Shown here piece by piece: positions 8,200 through 17,472 of a DNA stretch of 64,000 nucleotides (its first letter is position 1; each line of letters begins with the position of its first letter). The DNA comes from Terriglobus roseus DSM 18391 (lineage in GTDB: Bacteria; Acidobacteriota; Terriglobia; Terriglobales; Acidobacteriaceae): positions 1,798,001 through 1,862,000 of the forward strand of contig NC_018014.1 of NCBI RefSeq assembly GCF_000265425.1, given 5' to 3'. A program made the position numbers and the translations under genes. The notes beneath the pieces are model-generated. The model worked only from the letters and a program-made list of their open reading frames with translations, ran no database searches and had not been told where the DNA came from.

Positions 8200-8562
8200 A
8201 TGCCGCCGCAGCTAAATCCGACACGTACGGGCCGAGTCATGGGTCAATTGCGCCGTGCTGGTGAGGCCGTATACAAAGGCCGCACGAAGGTCGCGACGGG
8301 TGCTGCCGGTTTGCTCGCGCTGATGGTTGGCTATCACGTGGTCTTTGGTCAGAATGGCTTGACGGCTTACCAGGCGAAGCGCCACGACGCGCATGATCTA
8401 CAGATGCAGGCGCAGGAGCTGAAGCGCGACAACGAGCGCCTGAAGGCGCACGTGGAGCGGCTGACGAACGATCCTGACGCGATTGAGCATGAGGCCCGCG
8501 AGGAGCTGCACTACACGCGGCCCGGCGAGGTGATTTACACCATGCCGCCAGAGCATAAGTAG
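8200..8562 (+). CDS. Septum formation initiator family protein (FtsB/DivIC-like)
   Basis: Small bitopic membrane protein expected to act in the divisome with FtsL and FtsQ. It has a short basic N-terminus, one transmembrane helix (about residues 29-45, AAGLLALMVGYHVVFG), and a periplasmic coiled coil (QMQAQELKRDNERLKAHVERL). The family ending follows: IEHEAREELHYTRPGEVIY, the usual E-x-x-AREELGMVRPGE pattern. The open frame reaches back to 8110, but ATG at 8200 with GGAA upstream gives 120 residues, the normal size. It stands alone here, convergent with an unknown exported protein. FtsB and DivIC cannot be told apart from this sequence alone. Confidence 0.82.
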   Translation: MPPQLNPTRTGRVMGQLRRAGEAVYKGRTKVATGAAGLLALMVGYHVVFGQNGLTAYQAKRHDAHDLQMQAQELKRDNERLKAHVERLTNDPDAIEHEAREELHYTRPGEVIYTMPPEHK

Positions 8563-8565
8563 TAG

Positions 8566-9153
8566 TCAGTCGACGTGGAGATCGCCGTCGAGGTCGACGG
8601 TGAGCCTGTCTTTCGTAACCAGCATGGAGTGGATCTTGAGTGCGTCGAGCGCTACGAGATAGCCCGTGGATTCCCTGGAGCGCCCAAGTGCGGTGCGCAG
8701 CAATTCCAGCGCATTGAGCTTCATGTTTGCGGGCAGCTTGCGGCTGAGGAACGGGACGAGGATGAAGTCGAGTTCCTTGTTGCCGGTGAATCGGTCGATG
8801 CGCGCGTCGCGGAAGCCGATGGATTCGCCTTCGGCATCGGGCAGTACGGAGACGTCTGCCTCGGTGTTGAAGCCGACGCCCACACACTTGCCGAACATGC
8901 CTGCGCCCAGACGCGAGTGCGTGTGGACGTGAATGACGACACGGTCGTCTTTGAAGATGACACTGGGGTTGTCAACGTAGACGAAGCAGGCGGAGTTGGC
9001 GTCCCCGCGGAGGTAGTAGCGTCCCTCCGGGCCGTTGAAGAGTTGCTGCTTCAACGTTCGTTCCAGCGCACCGGACGAGACCTTGAGCTCGATGGCGCGC
9101 GCTTTGACGGAGAGCAGGGACATGATGGCGAGCACGACCAGAGAGCGCTTCAC
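8566..9153 (-). CDS. Hypothetical exported protein
   Basis: Unknown function, 195 residues. It begins with a clear signal peptide (MKRSLVVLAIMSLLSVKARA) with a likely cleavage after ARA. The mature part starts with an amphipathic beta/alpha pattern (IELKVSSGALERTLKQQLF) and contains two Cys residues about 35 apart that could form a disulfide (NSACFVYVDN and MFGKCVGVGF). The general look, a helix followed by alternating strands, recalls YceB/DUF1439-type lipid-binding tubular folds, but no motif proves this. It is convergent with the FtsB-like gene, three bases apart, and precedes no obvious operon partner. Confidence 0.65.
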   Translation of the reverse strand: MKRSLVVLAIMSLLSVKARAIELKVSSGALERTLKQQLFNGPEGRYYLRGDANSACFVYVDNPSVIFKDDRVVIHVHTHSRLGAGMFGKCVGVGFNTEADVSVLPDAEGESIGFRDARIDRFTGNKELDFILVPFLSRKLPANMKLNALELLRTALGRSRESTGYLVALDALKIHSMLVTKDRLTVDLDGDLHVD

Positions 9154-9192
9154 AGTCCCTAGGATAACGCCTTCACGCTGCGGAAACGGAAG

Positions 9193-9214
9193 AGCCCGGC
9201 TGATAGGCCGGGCT
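9193..9214 (-). terminator. Hairpin after the peptidoglycan-binding protein gene
   Basis: 8-bp stem AGCCCGGC / GCCGGGCT with loop TGATAG, 24 bases beyond the stop codon on the minus strand. The minus-strand continuation CTTCCGTTTCC is only moderately T-rich. Confidence 0.6.
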
Positions 9215-9237
9215 GCTTCCTGGATGTCGTGCCAGCG

Positions 9238-9666
9238 TTAGTGGCCGGTACGCTCTTCCGTCGCTTCCTGGTTCTGCTCGGTTGCAATCGCACTGGAGGC
9301 TCCCGGAGTCGCCTCTGCGGCCTTTGCGTTGGGGCCGAGTCCGAGCTTGATGAGGGCTCGCGAGTCCGGCACGATCTTGGTCTGCCAGCCGTTGTCCGAC
9401 TGCAGCTTGTGCATGGCGGCCTCGCTGGCGTTGTCCCAATGGCCGCTGACTTCGTCGAGGTAGCCGGCCTTGACCAGCGCTCCCTGAATCTGGGTGGCAC
9501 GGGTGTCATCGATGTTTCGCTGGTGCGGCGTTTTGTCGCTCTTGGCCACTTTGTGCCGGTGCGATGTGGGGCCGCGCTTGATTCGGGATGCCTGTGACGG
9601 AAGGGCGGTCAACAGGACCGCGGCTGCGGTCAGTGCTGCGGTCGTAATCAGGGAAGAAGAACGCAT
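9238..9666 (-). CDS. Exported peptidoglycan-binding-domain protein
   Basis: 142-residue protein with an N-terminal signal peptide (SSSLITTAALTAAAVLLTALPSQA). The central domain at residues about 56-108 matches the PG_binding_1 (PF01471) pattern: a helix IQGALVKAGYLDEVSGHWDNASEAAMHKLQ, then DNGWQTKIVPDSRALIKLGLG. In that fold an alpha-helical repeat grips peptidoglycan. The rest is a basic linker and a polar Ala/Glu-rich tail. There is no catalytic domain, so the protein may only bind cell wall or may act with a partner. It lies directly downstream of htrA in the same direction, but a terminator separates them. Confidence 0.75.
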   Translation of the reverse strand: MRSSSLITTAALTAAAVLLTALPSQASRIKRGPTSHRHKVAKSDKTPHQRNIDDTRATQIQGALVKAGYLDEVSGHWDNASEAAMHKLQSDNGWQTKIVPDSRALIKLGLGPNAKAAEATPGASSAIATEQNQEATEERTGH

Positions 9667-9777
9667 AGCAAAACCTCAACAACAAGGGTAAACGTACGGC
9701 ATAGGATCGACTGATTCCCACACAGTACACACTCGGTAAACACGGGTGCAAGGGCGAAGTATCGGCCAAATGGCAGA

Positions 9778-9803
9778 CCGGCAGCCCTTGGAGGGGCTGC
9801 CGG
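9778..9803 (-). terminator. Terminator after htrA
   Basis: 10-bp perfect stem CCGGCAGCCC / GGGCTGCCGG with loop TTGGAG, starting about 20 bases past the htrA stop codon on the minus strand. It separates htrA from the next gene. Confidence 0.75.
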
Positions 9804-9825
9804 CGGGGTTTGGCTGCGATTGGCG

Positions 9826-11472
9826 TTACGGCAGACGTCCACCGACGAAGCTGGAACCACCAGCGCCGCGCGCATTGGGCGAGTGGACGACGAAGACGAC
9901 GTCGTCACCGGACTTGAGTTTGGCGATTGCCGACTCAAATTCGCTGATGTTCGGCGTTGCGTGACGGTTGACTTCGGTGATGATGTCGCCCTTCTGGAGC
10001 GGCAGATCATCGGCGAAGGAGCCGGGTTTGATGTTGGAGACGGCCACGCCACCGGAGAGCTTGAGGCGCGAAAGCATCTCTGCCGGGACGGTGCTGACGG
10101 ACATACCGAACTTGTCCTGGGAGACGTTCGGAGCCGGGGTCTTACCCGGTGTGCCGTCGTCGTCAGGAGCACCGTTCATGGCGACTGCAGTTTCGTTGCG
10201 GTCGGCGATGGTGACGGTCACGGTGTTTTCCTTACCGTCGCGCAGGTAGGTCAGACGTGCACTGGAGCCGGGGTGGCGCGGTGCGACGTTTGAGACGAGG
10301 TCGTCGCCGTCCTTAACGGCAGAGCCGTCGATGGCGGTGATGACGTCCTGCGGCTTAAGTCCTGCCTTGGCAGCCGGACCGCCAGGTGTCACGGTGCTGA
10401 CCAGAACGCCACCCTTGGCGAAGCCGTAGACACGGCTGACCGCAGAGGAGATGGTGGGCTGGAAGGAGATGCCGATGGAGCCGCGAACGACCTTGTGGTC
10501 GGGCGAGATCAGCATGTTGTAGACGCCGATGACGGTGTTGGACGGAACTGCGAAGCCGACACCGACAGAGCCCATGGACTGGGTGTAGATGGCGGTGTTC
10601 ACACCGATGACAGCTCCCGTCATGTCGAGGAGCGGACCGCCGGAGTTACCCGGATTGATGGCCGCGTCGGTCTGGATGAACTTCTGGAACTGGCTGCCGC
10701 CGCCGCCGGGTTCTGTGCGGTTCTTTGCGGAGACGATGCCTGCTGTGACGGTCTGCGAGAGGGAGAAGGGGCTGCCGATGGCAAGGACCCAGTCACCGAC
10801 CTGCGCGCCGTCCGAGTTGCCCAGTTTGACGGTTGGCAGGGAGCCGGTCGCGTCGATCTTGATGACGGCGAGATCGGTTTCCTTGTCGACGCCGATGACG
10901 CGCGCCGGACGGCCGGGATCATTTTCGCTGTCGGTCGAGAGCTTGACGTTGATCCGGTCCGCCTTATCAACGACGTGATTGTTGGTGATGATGTAGCCAC
11001 GGGGATCGACGATGAAGCCCGAGCCCAGGGCGCGCCGCTCGCCGCCTGCGGGACCGCCCTGATCGTCGTCATCATCGCCGTCACCGCCGCCGGGTCCGCC
11101 GTTGCCGCCGAAGAAGCGGTTGAAGAAGTCCTGCATGTCGCCCTGGTCGCCGCCCTGGCCACCACGGGGCGAGAGTCCACGGCGTCCCTTGGGAGCGGTG
11201 GACTGCTTGGGCAGCGATTCGGTGTTGATGTTCACGACGGCCGGGCCGACCTGCTTGGCGATCTGGGTGAACTGATTCGGCTGATTGGCTGCCGGCGGAA
11301 TGCGCAGCGGCGCGGCATCGCTGGTGTCAGTCTTTTGCTGCATAGCGCCGTGCACGGTGCCGGTGAGCACGGAGCCGGCGATCACACCAGCGGAGAGGGT
11401 TCCGAGCAGCACAAAGGTGGCTGCAAGCCGGTGCGAGCGAAGTCGTTCTGGGAAGGACTGAATCGGTGCCAT
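9826..11472 (-). CDS. Serine protease Do-like HtrA/DegP with two PDZ domains
   Basis: Periplasmic quality-control protease and chaperone. The protein has 548 residues from ATG at 11472 (GAGGA upstream). The frame is open another 20 codons upstream, but these look non-coding. An N-terminal membrane/signal segment (residues 16-40) is followed by the trypsin-like domain with the catalytic triad His166 (TNNHVV), Asp200 (KETDLAVI) and Ser277 (GNSGGP). Two PDZ domains follow at about 370-445 and 470-545. Between the signal segment and the protease lies a Gly/Asp-rich linker (residues 103-145) that includes a run of five Asp. HtrA proteins respond to envelope stress; no sigma-E-type promoter was recognised here. 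Confidence 0.93.
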   Translation of the reverse strand: MAPIQSFPERLRSHRLAATFVLLGTLSAGVIAGSVLTGTVHGAMQQKTDTSDAAPLRIPPAANQPNQFTQIAKQVGPAVVNINTESLPKQSTAPKGRRGLSPRGGQGGDQGDMQDFFNRFFGGNGGPGGGDGDDDDDQGGPAGGERRALGSGFIVDPRGYIITNNHVVDKADRINVKLSTDSENDPGRPARVIGVDKETDLAVIKIDATGSLPTVKLGNSDGAQVGDWVLAIGSPFSLSQTVTAGIVSAKNRTEPGGGGSQFQKFIQTDAAINPGNSGGPLLDMTGAVIGVNTAIYTQSMGSVGVGFAVPSNTVIGVYNMLISPDHKVVRGSIGISFQPTISSAVSRVYGFAKGGVLVSTVTPGGPAAKAGLKPQDVITAIDGSAVKDGDDLVSNVAPRHPGSSARLTYLRDGKENTVTVTIADRNETAVAMNGAPDDDGTPGKTPAPNVSQDKFGMSVSTVPAEMLSRLKLSGGVAVSNIKPGSFADDLPLQKGDIITEVNRHATPNISEFESAIAKLKSGDDVVFVVHSPNARGAGGSSFVGGRLP

Positions 11473-11717
11473 GTAGTGGAATGTCCTCGTTCTTTGTGCA
11501 ACATCAAGAGCCTGTTTTCCAGGCCCGTCCATTTTTTAGACGCCGTTTTGGGCGATATGTATGCGCGAGTTGTCTGTCGGCGATTATGCGCCACTGATGA
11601 TATCTGATGCTATGCCCCCGGTTTCGACGCCGCCTGGTCGGCGGTGTCGTTCGTCGTGTAGCGGTGCGGGAGGCTTTCTTTTCTGCGGATGGAGTGTTGC
11701 AGCGGAAGTCGCAAGTG

Positions 11718-12680
11718 CTATGGAGCTTCGGTCGGATGTTCCAGCGCTGCGTTGGCTTCGGGCTGCTCTGCGACGGTTCCTGAGAGGAGTTCGCTGGCGA
11801 TCAGGCTGACGAGGATCAGGGCTGCGCCTGCGCCGGAGCGGAGGGTGAGTCGCTCGCCAAAGAAGAGCAGGGCGGTGAGGAGGGCGAAGGCTGGTTCGAG
11901 CGCGAGAAGAAGGGCGGTGTGGCTGGCCTGCAGGTGTTGCTGGGCCCAGGACTGGATGCTGAAGGCGGCGGCGGTTGCGAGGAGGGCGCAGACGACCAGG
12001 GCTGCGATGAGCGAGCCGGTCCAGTGCAGGTAGGTGTGTTCGATGGCCGGGGTGGCGACGGACATGAAGAGGGCGGCGAAGCCGATCTGGAGTGTTGCGA
12101 GTTGGGCTGTTGGGATTCGTCGCGCCATGTGGGCGAGGGACAGGAGGTGGCCTGCGAAGGCGATGGCGCAGAGGAGACTGAGGATGTCTCCGCGATTGAC
12201 GCCACGCGTGAACTCGCGCAATGGCATGCCGGCGGGTGTGGTGAGTAGGACGATGCCGGCGAAGGCACCGGCTGCTCCCAGGAGAGCGGTTGCGCGTGGC
12301 CGGTGCGCACCGGGCGGGCGTAGTGCAGGCACCACGGTAAAGAGCGGGACGAGGACGACGACGAGGCCGGTGAGGAATGCCGAGTGATCGGGTGTTGTGT
12401 AGACGAGGCCGGCTGTTTGCAGCTCATAACCTGCGGCGAGAAAGAAGCCGGCGACGGCTCCTGCTTTGAGCGCTTCGCGGCCGATGCGTGGCCACTCTCG
12501 CGCGTGCAGGATGGCGAGCGCGGCGAAGGCGAGGATCATGCGGAGTTGATTAAAGAGGAGCGGGGAGGCGTCGTGGAGTGCGCCCTTGACGACGCCGAAG
12601 GTGGCGCCCCAGACGGCGACGGTTGCGAGCAGCAGGACGTGCGCCAAGAGGGACTGGCGGCGTGTCGTGCCGGGCGTCAT
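11718..12680 (-). CDS. EamA-family (DMT) transporter
   Basis: Ten-helix inner-membrane transporter of the drug/metabolite superfamily, 320 residues. It is built of two EamA repeats: the first starts near residue 12 (LLLATVAVWGATFGVVKGAL) and the second near residue 165 (GDILSLLCAIAFAGHLLSL). The second ends with the typical ALLLALEPAFALLTALLFFGERLT signature. Members export amino acids, nucleosides or other small metabolites, and the substrate cannot be predicted. Its start overlaps the stop of the upstream M20 peptidase gene by 4 bases, and that gene in turn overlaps truA, so the three are one transcript. Coupling to a peptidase could suggest an amino-acid or dipeptide substrate, but this is inference. 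Confidence 0.87.
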   Translation of the reverse strand: MTPGTTRRQSLLAHVLLLATVAVWGATFGVVKGALHDASPLLFNQLRMILAFAALAILHAREWPRIGREALKAGAVAGFFLAAGYELQTAGLVYTTPDHSAFLTGLVVVLVPLFTVVPALRPPGAHRPRATALLGAAGAFAGIVLLTTPAGMPLREFTRGVNRGDILSLLCAIAFAGHLLSLAHMARRIPTAQLATLQIGFAALFMSVATPAIEHTYLHWTGSLIAALVVCALLATAAAFSIQSWAQQHLQASHTALLLALEPAFALLTALLFFGERLTLRSGAGAALILVSLIASELLSGTVAEQPEANAALEHPTEAP

Positions 12681-13954
12681 GGCTCGCCTGCTCCGGGGGA
12701 ATCCGCCGCTACTTCATTGCCTGCTTCGAGGTGGCCGCAGAGGTCGAGAAGGATGAGGAGGACGCGACGGAGGGCGAGGTCGCGGCCCCGTGTGTCGTGC
12801 CATTCGTTGGTGGTGTGGACGCCGCCTGCGAGGCCGCCAGCGCCGATCGCTACGGCTTCGAGGCCGAGTGAGAGTGGGATGTTTGCGTCGGTGGAGCCGA
12901 GGCGTTCTTCGGTGCGTAGACGCAGGTGCCGATCAACAGCGCGGACGGTTTCGAGCAGGCGGGATTTGGGGTCGAGTTCGGCTGCGGGCCGGTCGCCGAT
13001 GAGGGTGATCTGTGCCTGCAGTTTTTCGCCGCTGCCTGCGCGATTCGCGGCCATGACGGCATCTTCGACGGCGCGGTAGAGCTGGACTTCAAGCAGCAGT
13101 AATTGGCCGGCATCGGTGGAGCGGAGGTCGAAGGTGGCCTCAGCGGACTGGGCGACTGCAGTGACGGAGGTGCCGCCGCGGATCTCACCGACGTTGAGCG
13201 TGGTGCGTGGTCGTGCGGGCAGGGTGCGGGAGCTGATCTCGGCGATGGCGGTGCTGAGCGCGACGATAGGGTTGGCGACGGCGGAGTCGGTCCATGCGTG
13301 GCCGCCGGGGCCTGTGATTTCGACGCGGAAGCGGCGACTGCCGAGTGCGCGCGTGACGACGATCTCAGTCCCTGCACCTTCGAGCGCGAGTGTGCCGCAG
13401 ATGCGTCGTGCGAAGGGCGAGCCGGTGAAGAGGTGTCGCATGCCGCGGAGGTTACCCTCGGCCTCTTCGCCTACGTTGGCTGCGAAGAGGATGTTGTTGA
13501 CGGGCTGCAGCTCCGCGTGTCGGATGGCGGCGGCGAGGGCCAGCAGGCCGGCGAGGCCTGCTCCGTTGTCGGAGATGCCGGGGCCGATGAGCAGCGATTC
13601 GTCCTGGCGGATGTCGAGCTCTGTGTCTGCGGAGAAGACGGTGTCGAGATGGGCGGAGAGAAGGGCCACGTGTGACTGTCCGTCGTCCGGCCGCAGCAGA
13701 CCGAGCGCGTTGCCTGCCTCGTCGATGTGGACGTCACTGAGGCCGAGTTCGCGCATGCGGTCGGCGAACCATGCGGCACGCTCGCCTTCGCCGAAGGGGG
13801 GAGCGGGGATGGCGACGAGCTCCTGTTGCCACGAGCTGATGCGAGGTTCCTGCAGGTGCAGCCATGCGAAGGCGCGATGCACTCCGCGGTGTTGCGCCAG
13901 GGTGGCGATTCGTGCGAGTGGGAGCGGCTCCTTCGTCCGTTCGCGGAAGATCAT
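12677..13954 (-). CDS. M20-family metallopeptidase (PepT/PepV-like)
   Basis: Predicted cytoplasmic zinc aminopeptidase or dipeptidase, 425 residues. Di-zinc site motifs appear in order: LLSAHLDTVF (first His ligand and the Asp two residues later), GISDNGAGLAG (bridging Asp), NVGEEAEGNLRG (catalytic Glu and ligand Glu), ALEGAGTE, and GGLAGGVHTTNEW near the C-terminus (last His). The dimerisation lid domain lies between residues about 205 and 330 (ITGPGGHAW to GDRP). The length fits the family. Four-base overlaps on both sides (truA and the DMT transporter) indicate one translationally coupled operon. The substrate is unknown. Confidence 0.87.
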   Translation of the reverse strand: MIFRERTKEPLPLARIATLAQHRGVHRAFAWLHLQEPRISSWQQELVAIPAPPFGEGERAAWFADRMRELGLSDVHIDEAGNALGLLRPDDGQSHVALLSAHLDTVFSADTELDIRQDESLLIGPGISDNGAGLAGLLALAAAIRHAELQPVNNILFAANVGEEAEGNLRGMRHLFTGSPFARRICGTLALEGAGTEIVVTRALGSRRFRVEITGPGGHAWTDSAVANPIVALSTAIAEISSRTLPARPRTTLNVGEIRGGTSVTAVAQSAEATFDLRSTDAGQLLLLEVQLYRAVEDAVMAANRAGSGEKLQAQITLIGDRPAAELDPKSRLLETVRAVDRHLRLRTEERLGSTDANIPLSLGLEAVAIGAGGLAGGVHTTNEWHDTRGRDLALRRVLLILLDLCGHLEAGNEVAADSPGAGEP

Positions 13955-14889
13955 GCGGACGCCTTCGCTGCCGTTTTGTCGTGAGACGCGGTCTGGTCGG
14001 CGAGGTAGTTCACCTCAACGAGGTGCAGGCCCTGCGGTGGTGCGGTGGCGCCGGCCTGCCGGCGATCATGCGCGGCGAGGATTGCCGGAATGGCATCGGC
14101 GGGCATGCGGCCTGCGCCGATCTCGACGCAGGTGCCGACGATGTTGCGCACCATGTGATGGAGGAAACCGCTGCCGGTGACGCGATAGACGAGCAGACCG
14201 TCGCGGAGCTGCCATCCGGATTGGAAGCTGGTGCGGACGTTGTCAACGGGGTCGCCCTCATCCTGCAGGCGTTGCGTGCGATCGGGATCGGTGGCGGCGA
14301 AGGAGGTGAAGTCGTGTGTGCCGACGAATGCTTCGGCAGCGCGCTGCATCGGATCGAGGCTGAGCGGCCAGCGGCAATCCCAGACGTAGCGCGCGATGTC
14401 CGGGAGGCAGATCTGTTCGTTTGGCTGGGTGGCGAGGCGCCGTTGAAAGATGCGGTACTCGTAGGTTTTGTCGAGGACGCCGGCGCGTGCGTGAAAGTGC
14501 GGCGGAGCATCGACCAGGCTCACGATGCGGATGCTGGCGGGCAGGCGTCGATTGAGCGCGCGAAGCAGGCGGTCTGCGGGGATGTTTGCCTGCAGGTTGA
14601 GTGAAACGGCCTGTGCAGAGGCATGGACGCCGGTGTCCGTTCGGCCTGAACCCTGCGGGAGGACGGTTTCGCCGGTGACTTCACGGACCGCGGTTGCGAG
14701 TGATCCCTGGATGGTGGGCAGGCCGGGCTGTACCTGCCAGCCAAAGAAGTCTGTGCCGTCGTAGGCGATGGACAGGCGGTAGGTACGGGCGGGCGGTGCG
14801 TTCGGCGGTGTCCCGGCGTCGCTGTTTTGTCCGGAATGTTCTCGGTCTGAAGGGAACATCGGGGCTGTTTGAACCGTACCATGCAGCAC
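13951..14889 (-). CDS. truA: tRNA pseudouridine(38-40) synthase TruA
   Basis: Isomerises uridines 38-40 in the anticodon stem of many tRNAs. The catalytic Asp lies in GSGRTDTGVHA (about residue 88). Other family signatures are LSIAYDGTDFFGWQ, ARAGVLDKTYEYRI, HDFTSFAA and GSGFLHHMVRNIVGT. The 312-residue frame includes a poorly conserved N-terminal extension of about 35 residues before RTYRLSIAYDG. ATG at 14859 (Met11) is an equally possible start. It is the first gene of a three-gene minus-strand operon with an M20 peptidase and a DMT transporter. Confidence 0.92.
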   Translation of the reverse strand: MLHGTVQTAPMFPSDREHSGQNSDAGTPPNAPPARTYRLSIAYDGTDFFGWQVQPGLPTIQGSLATAVREVTGETVLPQGSGRTDTGVHASAQAVSLNLQANIPADRLLRALNRRLPASIRIVSLVDAPPHFHARAGVLDKTYEYRIFQRRLATQPNEQICLPDIARYVWDCRWPLSLDPMQRAAEAFVGTHDFTSFAATDPDRTQRLQDEGDPVDNVRTSFQSGWQLRDGLLVYRVTGSGFLHHMVRNIVGTCVEIGAGRMPADAIPAILAAHDRRQAGATAPPQGLHLVEVNYLADQTASHDKTAAKASA

Positions 14890-15144
14890 CTACGCGAACG
14901 GCTGATGCCGGTTGCTATACTTTGACTTCCGAAGAACCTGCGTCGGTCGATGCGTTTGATGAAGAGATGTGTGTCACGGCAGCGGTCCGTGCGTCGCAAG
15001 CCCTTGCAAATGGCGACCACGCGTGCCTGATGCAGAGTGTGTGCGGGCATGTGAAAAGTAAGGCCGCACGGAATAAAGTGCGTCCGAATGGCGCTGGCGC
15101 ACGTCTTCGTAGGGGAATACTTTCCGATTGGCTGGAGAAGAGGC

Positions 15145-17280
15145 GTGAGAGCAGGAACTATGCAGGGAGCAGCGAGCGTCGCTCTGTTGCTGATGGGATC
15201 TTTGGACATGTCGGCGTTCGCGCAGGCAGCGGCCGCACCGCAGGCTGGAGTCGGTGGTGCCCAGACCAATCCCACTGCTCCCGCCGCACCGCAGGCGCAG
15301 CAGGTCGACACCACGGGGCGTCCTGGGATACCCCAGGCACCCGAACCGAACCATCCAGGGCCGTTGTATCTTCGCGAGACTGCGAAGGATTACAGTCGGC
15401 TGAAGGGACATACATTCCGGCATCCGTTTGCTCCGTATACGAGCACGGACTACAACCCGCCCCGGCTGACGAATACGCCCCGGTTGGGGGACCTGCTCCG
15501 CGATGGCCGCATCTACCTGAGCCTTTCCGACGCTGTCCTCCTCACGCTTGAGAACAACTTTGACATTGAGATCGCGCGCGTCAACCTGGATATTGCCGAT
15601 ACGGATATCCTGCGCGCGAGGGCTGGCAGCACCCTTCGCGGTGTTTCGACGGGCCTGATCACCAATACGCTGGGCGGCACTTCGTCCACCGTGACAGGTG
15701 GTGGTGGACCAGGCGGTACGGGAACGGGTACGGGCGGTTCGGGTACCGGCGCATCGGGCCTCGTACTGAGCACGAATGGCGGCGGACCAGTGCCGTTGAA
15801 TCGTGATGGAGTGATTACCGGCACGCTGCAGTATGAGCAGTTGAAATCGCCGGGCGGTACCAACTTCTTCAACCCGAACGCTACCGAAACGAACACTGGG
15901 ACTTACAACTTCGGCTATTCGCAGAGCTTTCTTTCAGGAACCACTCTTAGCGCAACGTTCAACAACTCGCGAGCAACGTCGACATCTGCGACGAGTCCAT
16001 ACACGCCGTCGTTCAATTCAACCTACCGTCTGCAGGCGACTCAGAACCTGCTGCAGGGTTTTGGGCCTGGCATTCAAGGACGCTTCGTGGTGCAGGCGAA
16101 GAACAACCGCCGGATCGCCGACTCGGCCTTCCGTCAGCAGTTGATCTCGACGGTAACGCAGGTGGAGAGCATCTACTGGTCGCTCGTCAGCGCATATGAG
16201 GATGTCCAGGCGAAGACGCGCGGTCTGGAGCAGTCGACCAAGCTCGCATCGGACAACCGCAGGCAGTTGGAGATCGGCACCCTGGCGCCGCTCGATATCG
16301 TCAACTCCGATCAGGCTGTGACCACCGACCGGCAGGCCTTGACGACTTCGCAGTCGAACCTGGAATACCAGCAGCTGCTGATGAAGCAGGCGATTGTTCG
16401 CGATCTGAACGATCCGCAACTGGCAACAGCGCCCGTCGTACCGACGGACCGTGTGAGCCTGGATCGTCTGTCGGAAGAGGACACACCGGTCGAAGATCTC
16501 GTGAAGCAGGCGTTTGCCAACAATCCTTCGATTGAGCAGGCGTCGCTCAACATGAAGAACAACGAGATCACGATCAAGGCACAGAAGAACGGTCTGCTAC
16601 CCATCTTGAACGCGTATGCGTTTTACGGTGGAACCGGTATTGCCGGTACGGCGAATCCTGTCAGTTCGATCTGCCAGAACTCTACTCTGCCCAACTGCGG
16701 TCTTGGAAATCAAGGATCGTACGGTACAGCCTTCACCAGTGCCTTCAATGCGAGTTCGCCGGATAAGGGTTTTGGTGCTAACTTCTCGATCCCCATCCGC
16801 AACCGTCCGGCACAGGCCGATCAGGCGCGTTCGCAGATGGAGTATCGCCAGGCGGGCATGCGTCTGCAGCAGCTTTACACGCAGACCCGTATCCAGGTCA
16901 TCAACGGGCAGTTCGCCCTGACCAATGATCGCGCCTCGGTGATTGCGGCACAGGCATCGCGTGATTACCAAGCACAGGCACTTGATGCAGAGCAGAAGCG
17001 CTATCGTCTCGGTGCTTCAACCACGGCAAATGTATTGCAGCAGGAGCGCAATCTGGCGACGGCTGACAACACATTGATTACGGCGACTGCCGTGTATGCG
17101 CGGGATCGTGCGGCTCTGCTGCAGATCCTGGCGAGCACGCTGGATCGCTACAACGTTTCGCTGACCCAGGCCGCTGCCGGCACCATGACGACCGCACCGG
17201 TTGTTCCTGGCCTGACGGCACCGCAGGCACCGGCACCACCGAAGCCGTTGACCAGCACACCGGCACCGCTACCGCAGTAA
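15145..17280 (+). CDS. TolC-family outer-membrane efflux protein
   Basis: Outer-membrane channel subunit of the OEP/TolC family, expected to form a trimeric barrel and periplasmic tunnel for type I secretion or efflux. The two OEP repeats appear as coiled-coil runs at about residues 300-420 (FRQQLISTVTQVESIYWSLVSAYEDV and on) and 550-680 (ARSQMEYRQAGMRLQ and on). The ends are Pro/Ala-rich. A Gly/Thr-rich low-complexity insert sits at about residues 190-225 (TGGGGPGGTGTGTGGSGTG). The frame opens at 15088; GTG at 15145 has GGAG seven bases upstream and gives a short Arg-containing signal peptide ending SAFAQA, and ATG at 15160 is an alternative. At about 711 residues it is much longer than TolC. 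No adaptor or pump gene is adjacent. Confidence 0.85.
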   Translation: MRAGTMQGAASVALLLMGSLDMSAFAQAAAAPQAGVGGAQTNPTAPAAPQAQQVDTTGRPGIPQAPEPNHPGPLYLRETAKDYSRLKGHTFRHPFAPYTSTDYNPPRLTNTPRLGDLLRDGRIYLSLSDAVLLTLENNFDIEIARVNLDIADTDILRARAGSTLRGVSTGLITNTLGGTSSTVTGGGGPGGTGTGTGGSGTGASGLVLSTNGGGPVPLNRDGVITGTLQYEQLKSPGGTNFFNPNATETNTGTYNFGYSQSFLSGTTLSATFNNSRATSTSATSPYTPSFNSTYRLQATQNLLQGFGPGIQGRFVVQAKNNRRIADSAFRQQLISTVTQVESIYWSLVSAYEDVQAKTRGLEQSTKLASDNRRQLEIGTLAPLDIVNSDQAVTTDRQALTTSQSNLEYQQLLMKQAIVRDLNDPQLATAPVVPTDRVSLDRLSEEDTPVEDLVKQAFANNPSIEQASLNMKNNEITIKAQKNGLLPILNAYAFYGGTGIAGTANPVSSICQNSTLPNCGLGNQGSYGTAFTSAFNASSPDKGFGANFSIPIRNRPAQADQARSQMEYRQAGMRLQQLYTQTRIQVINGQFALTNDRASVIAAQASRDYQAQALDAEQKRYRLGASTTANVLQQERNLATADNTLITATAVYARDRAALLQILASTLDRYNVSLTQAAAGTMTTAPVVPGLTAPQAPAPPKPLTSTPAPLPQ

Positions 17281-17297
17281 GCATTGAAACAGTAGTG

Positions 17298-17327
17298 AGG
17301 GCGAAGGAGCGAGAGCTTCTTCGCCCT
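17298..17327 (+). terminator. Terminator after the TolC-like gene
   Basis: 9-bp stem AGGGCGAAG / CTTCGCCCT with a 12-base loop, followed by TTCTGTTTTG, 17 bases after the stop codon. Confidence 0.75.
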
Positions 17328-17472
17328 TTCTGTTTTGGGCGCTTCAGTGGGCGAATGACAGCTGACCTTTGACTTTATTCTGCATGGCGATGCGAGTTCT
17401 TCGTGCTTTCCGCCGCCTTCTAAGCTATAAAAGGCTTGTCAGGTACCCGGAACCCAGGACCTGCCATCCTCC

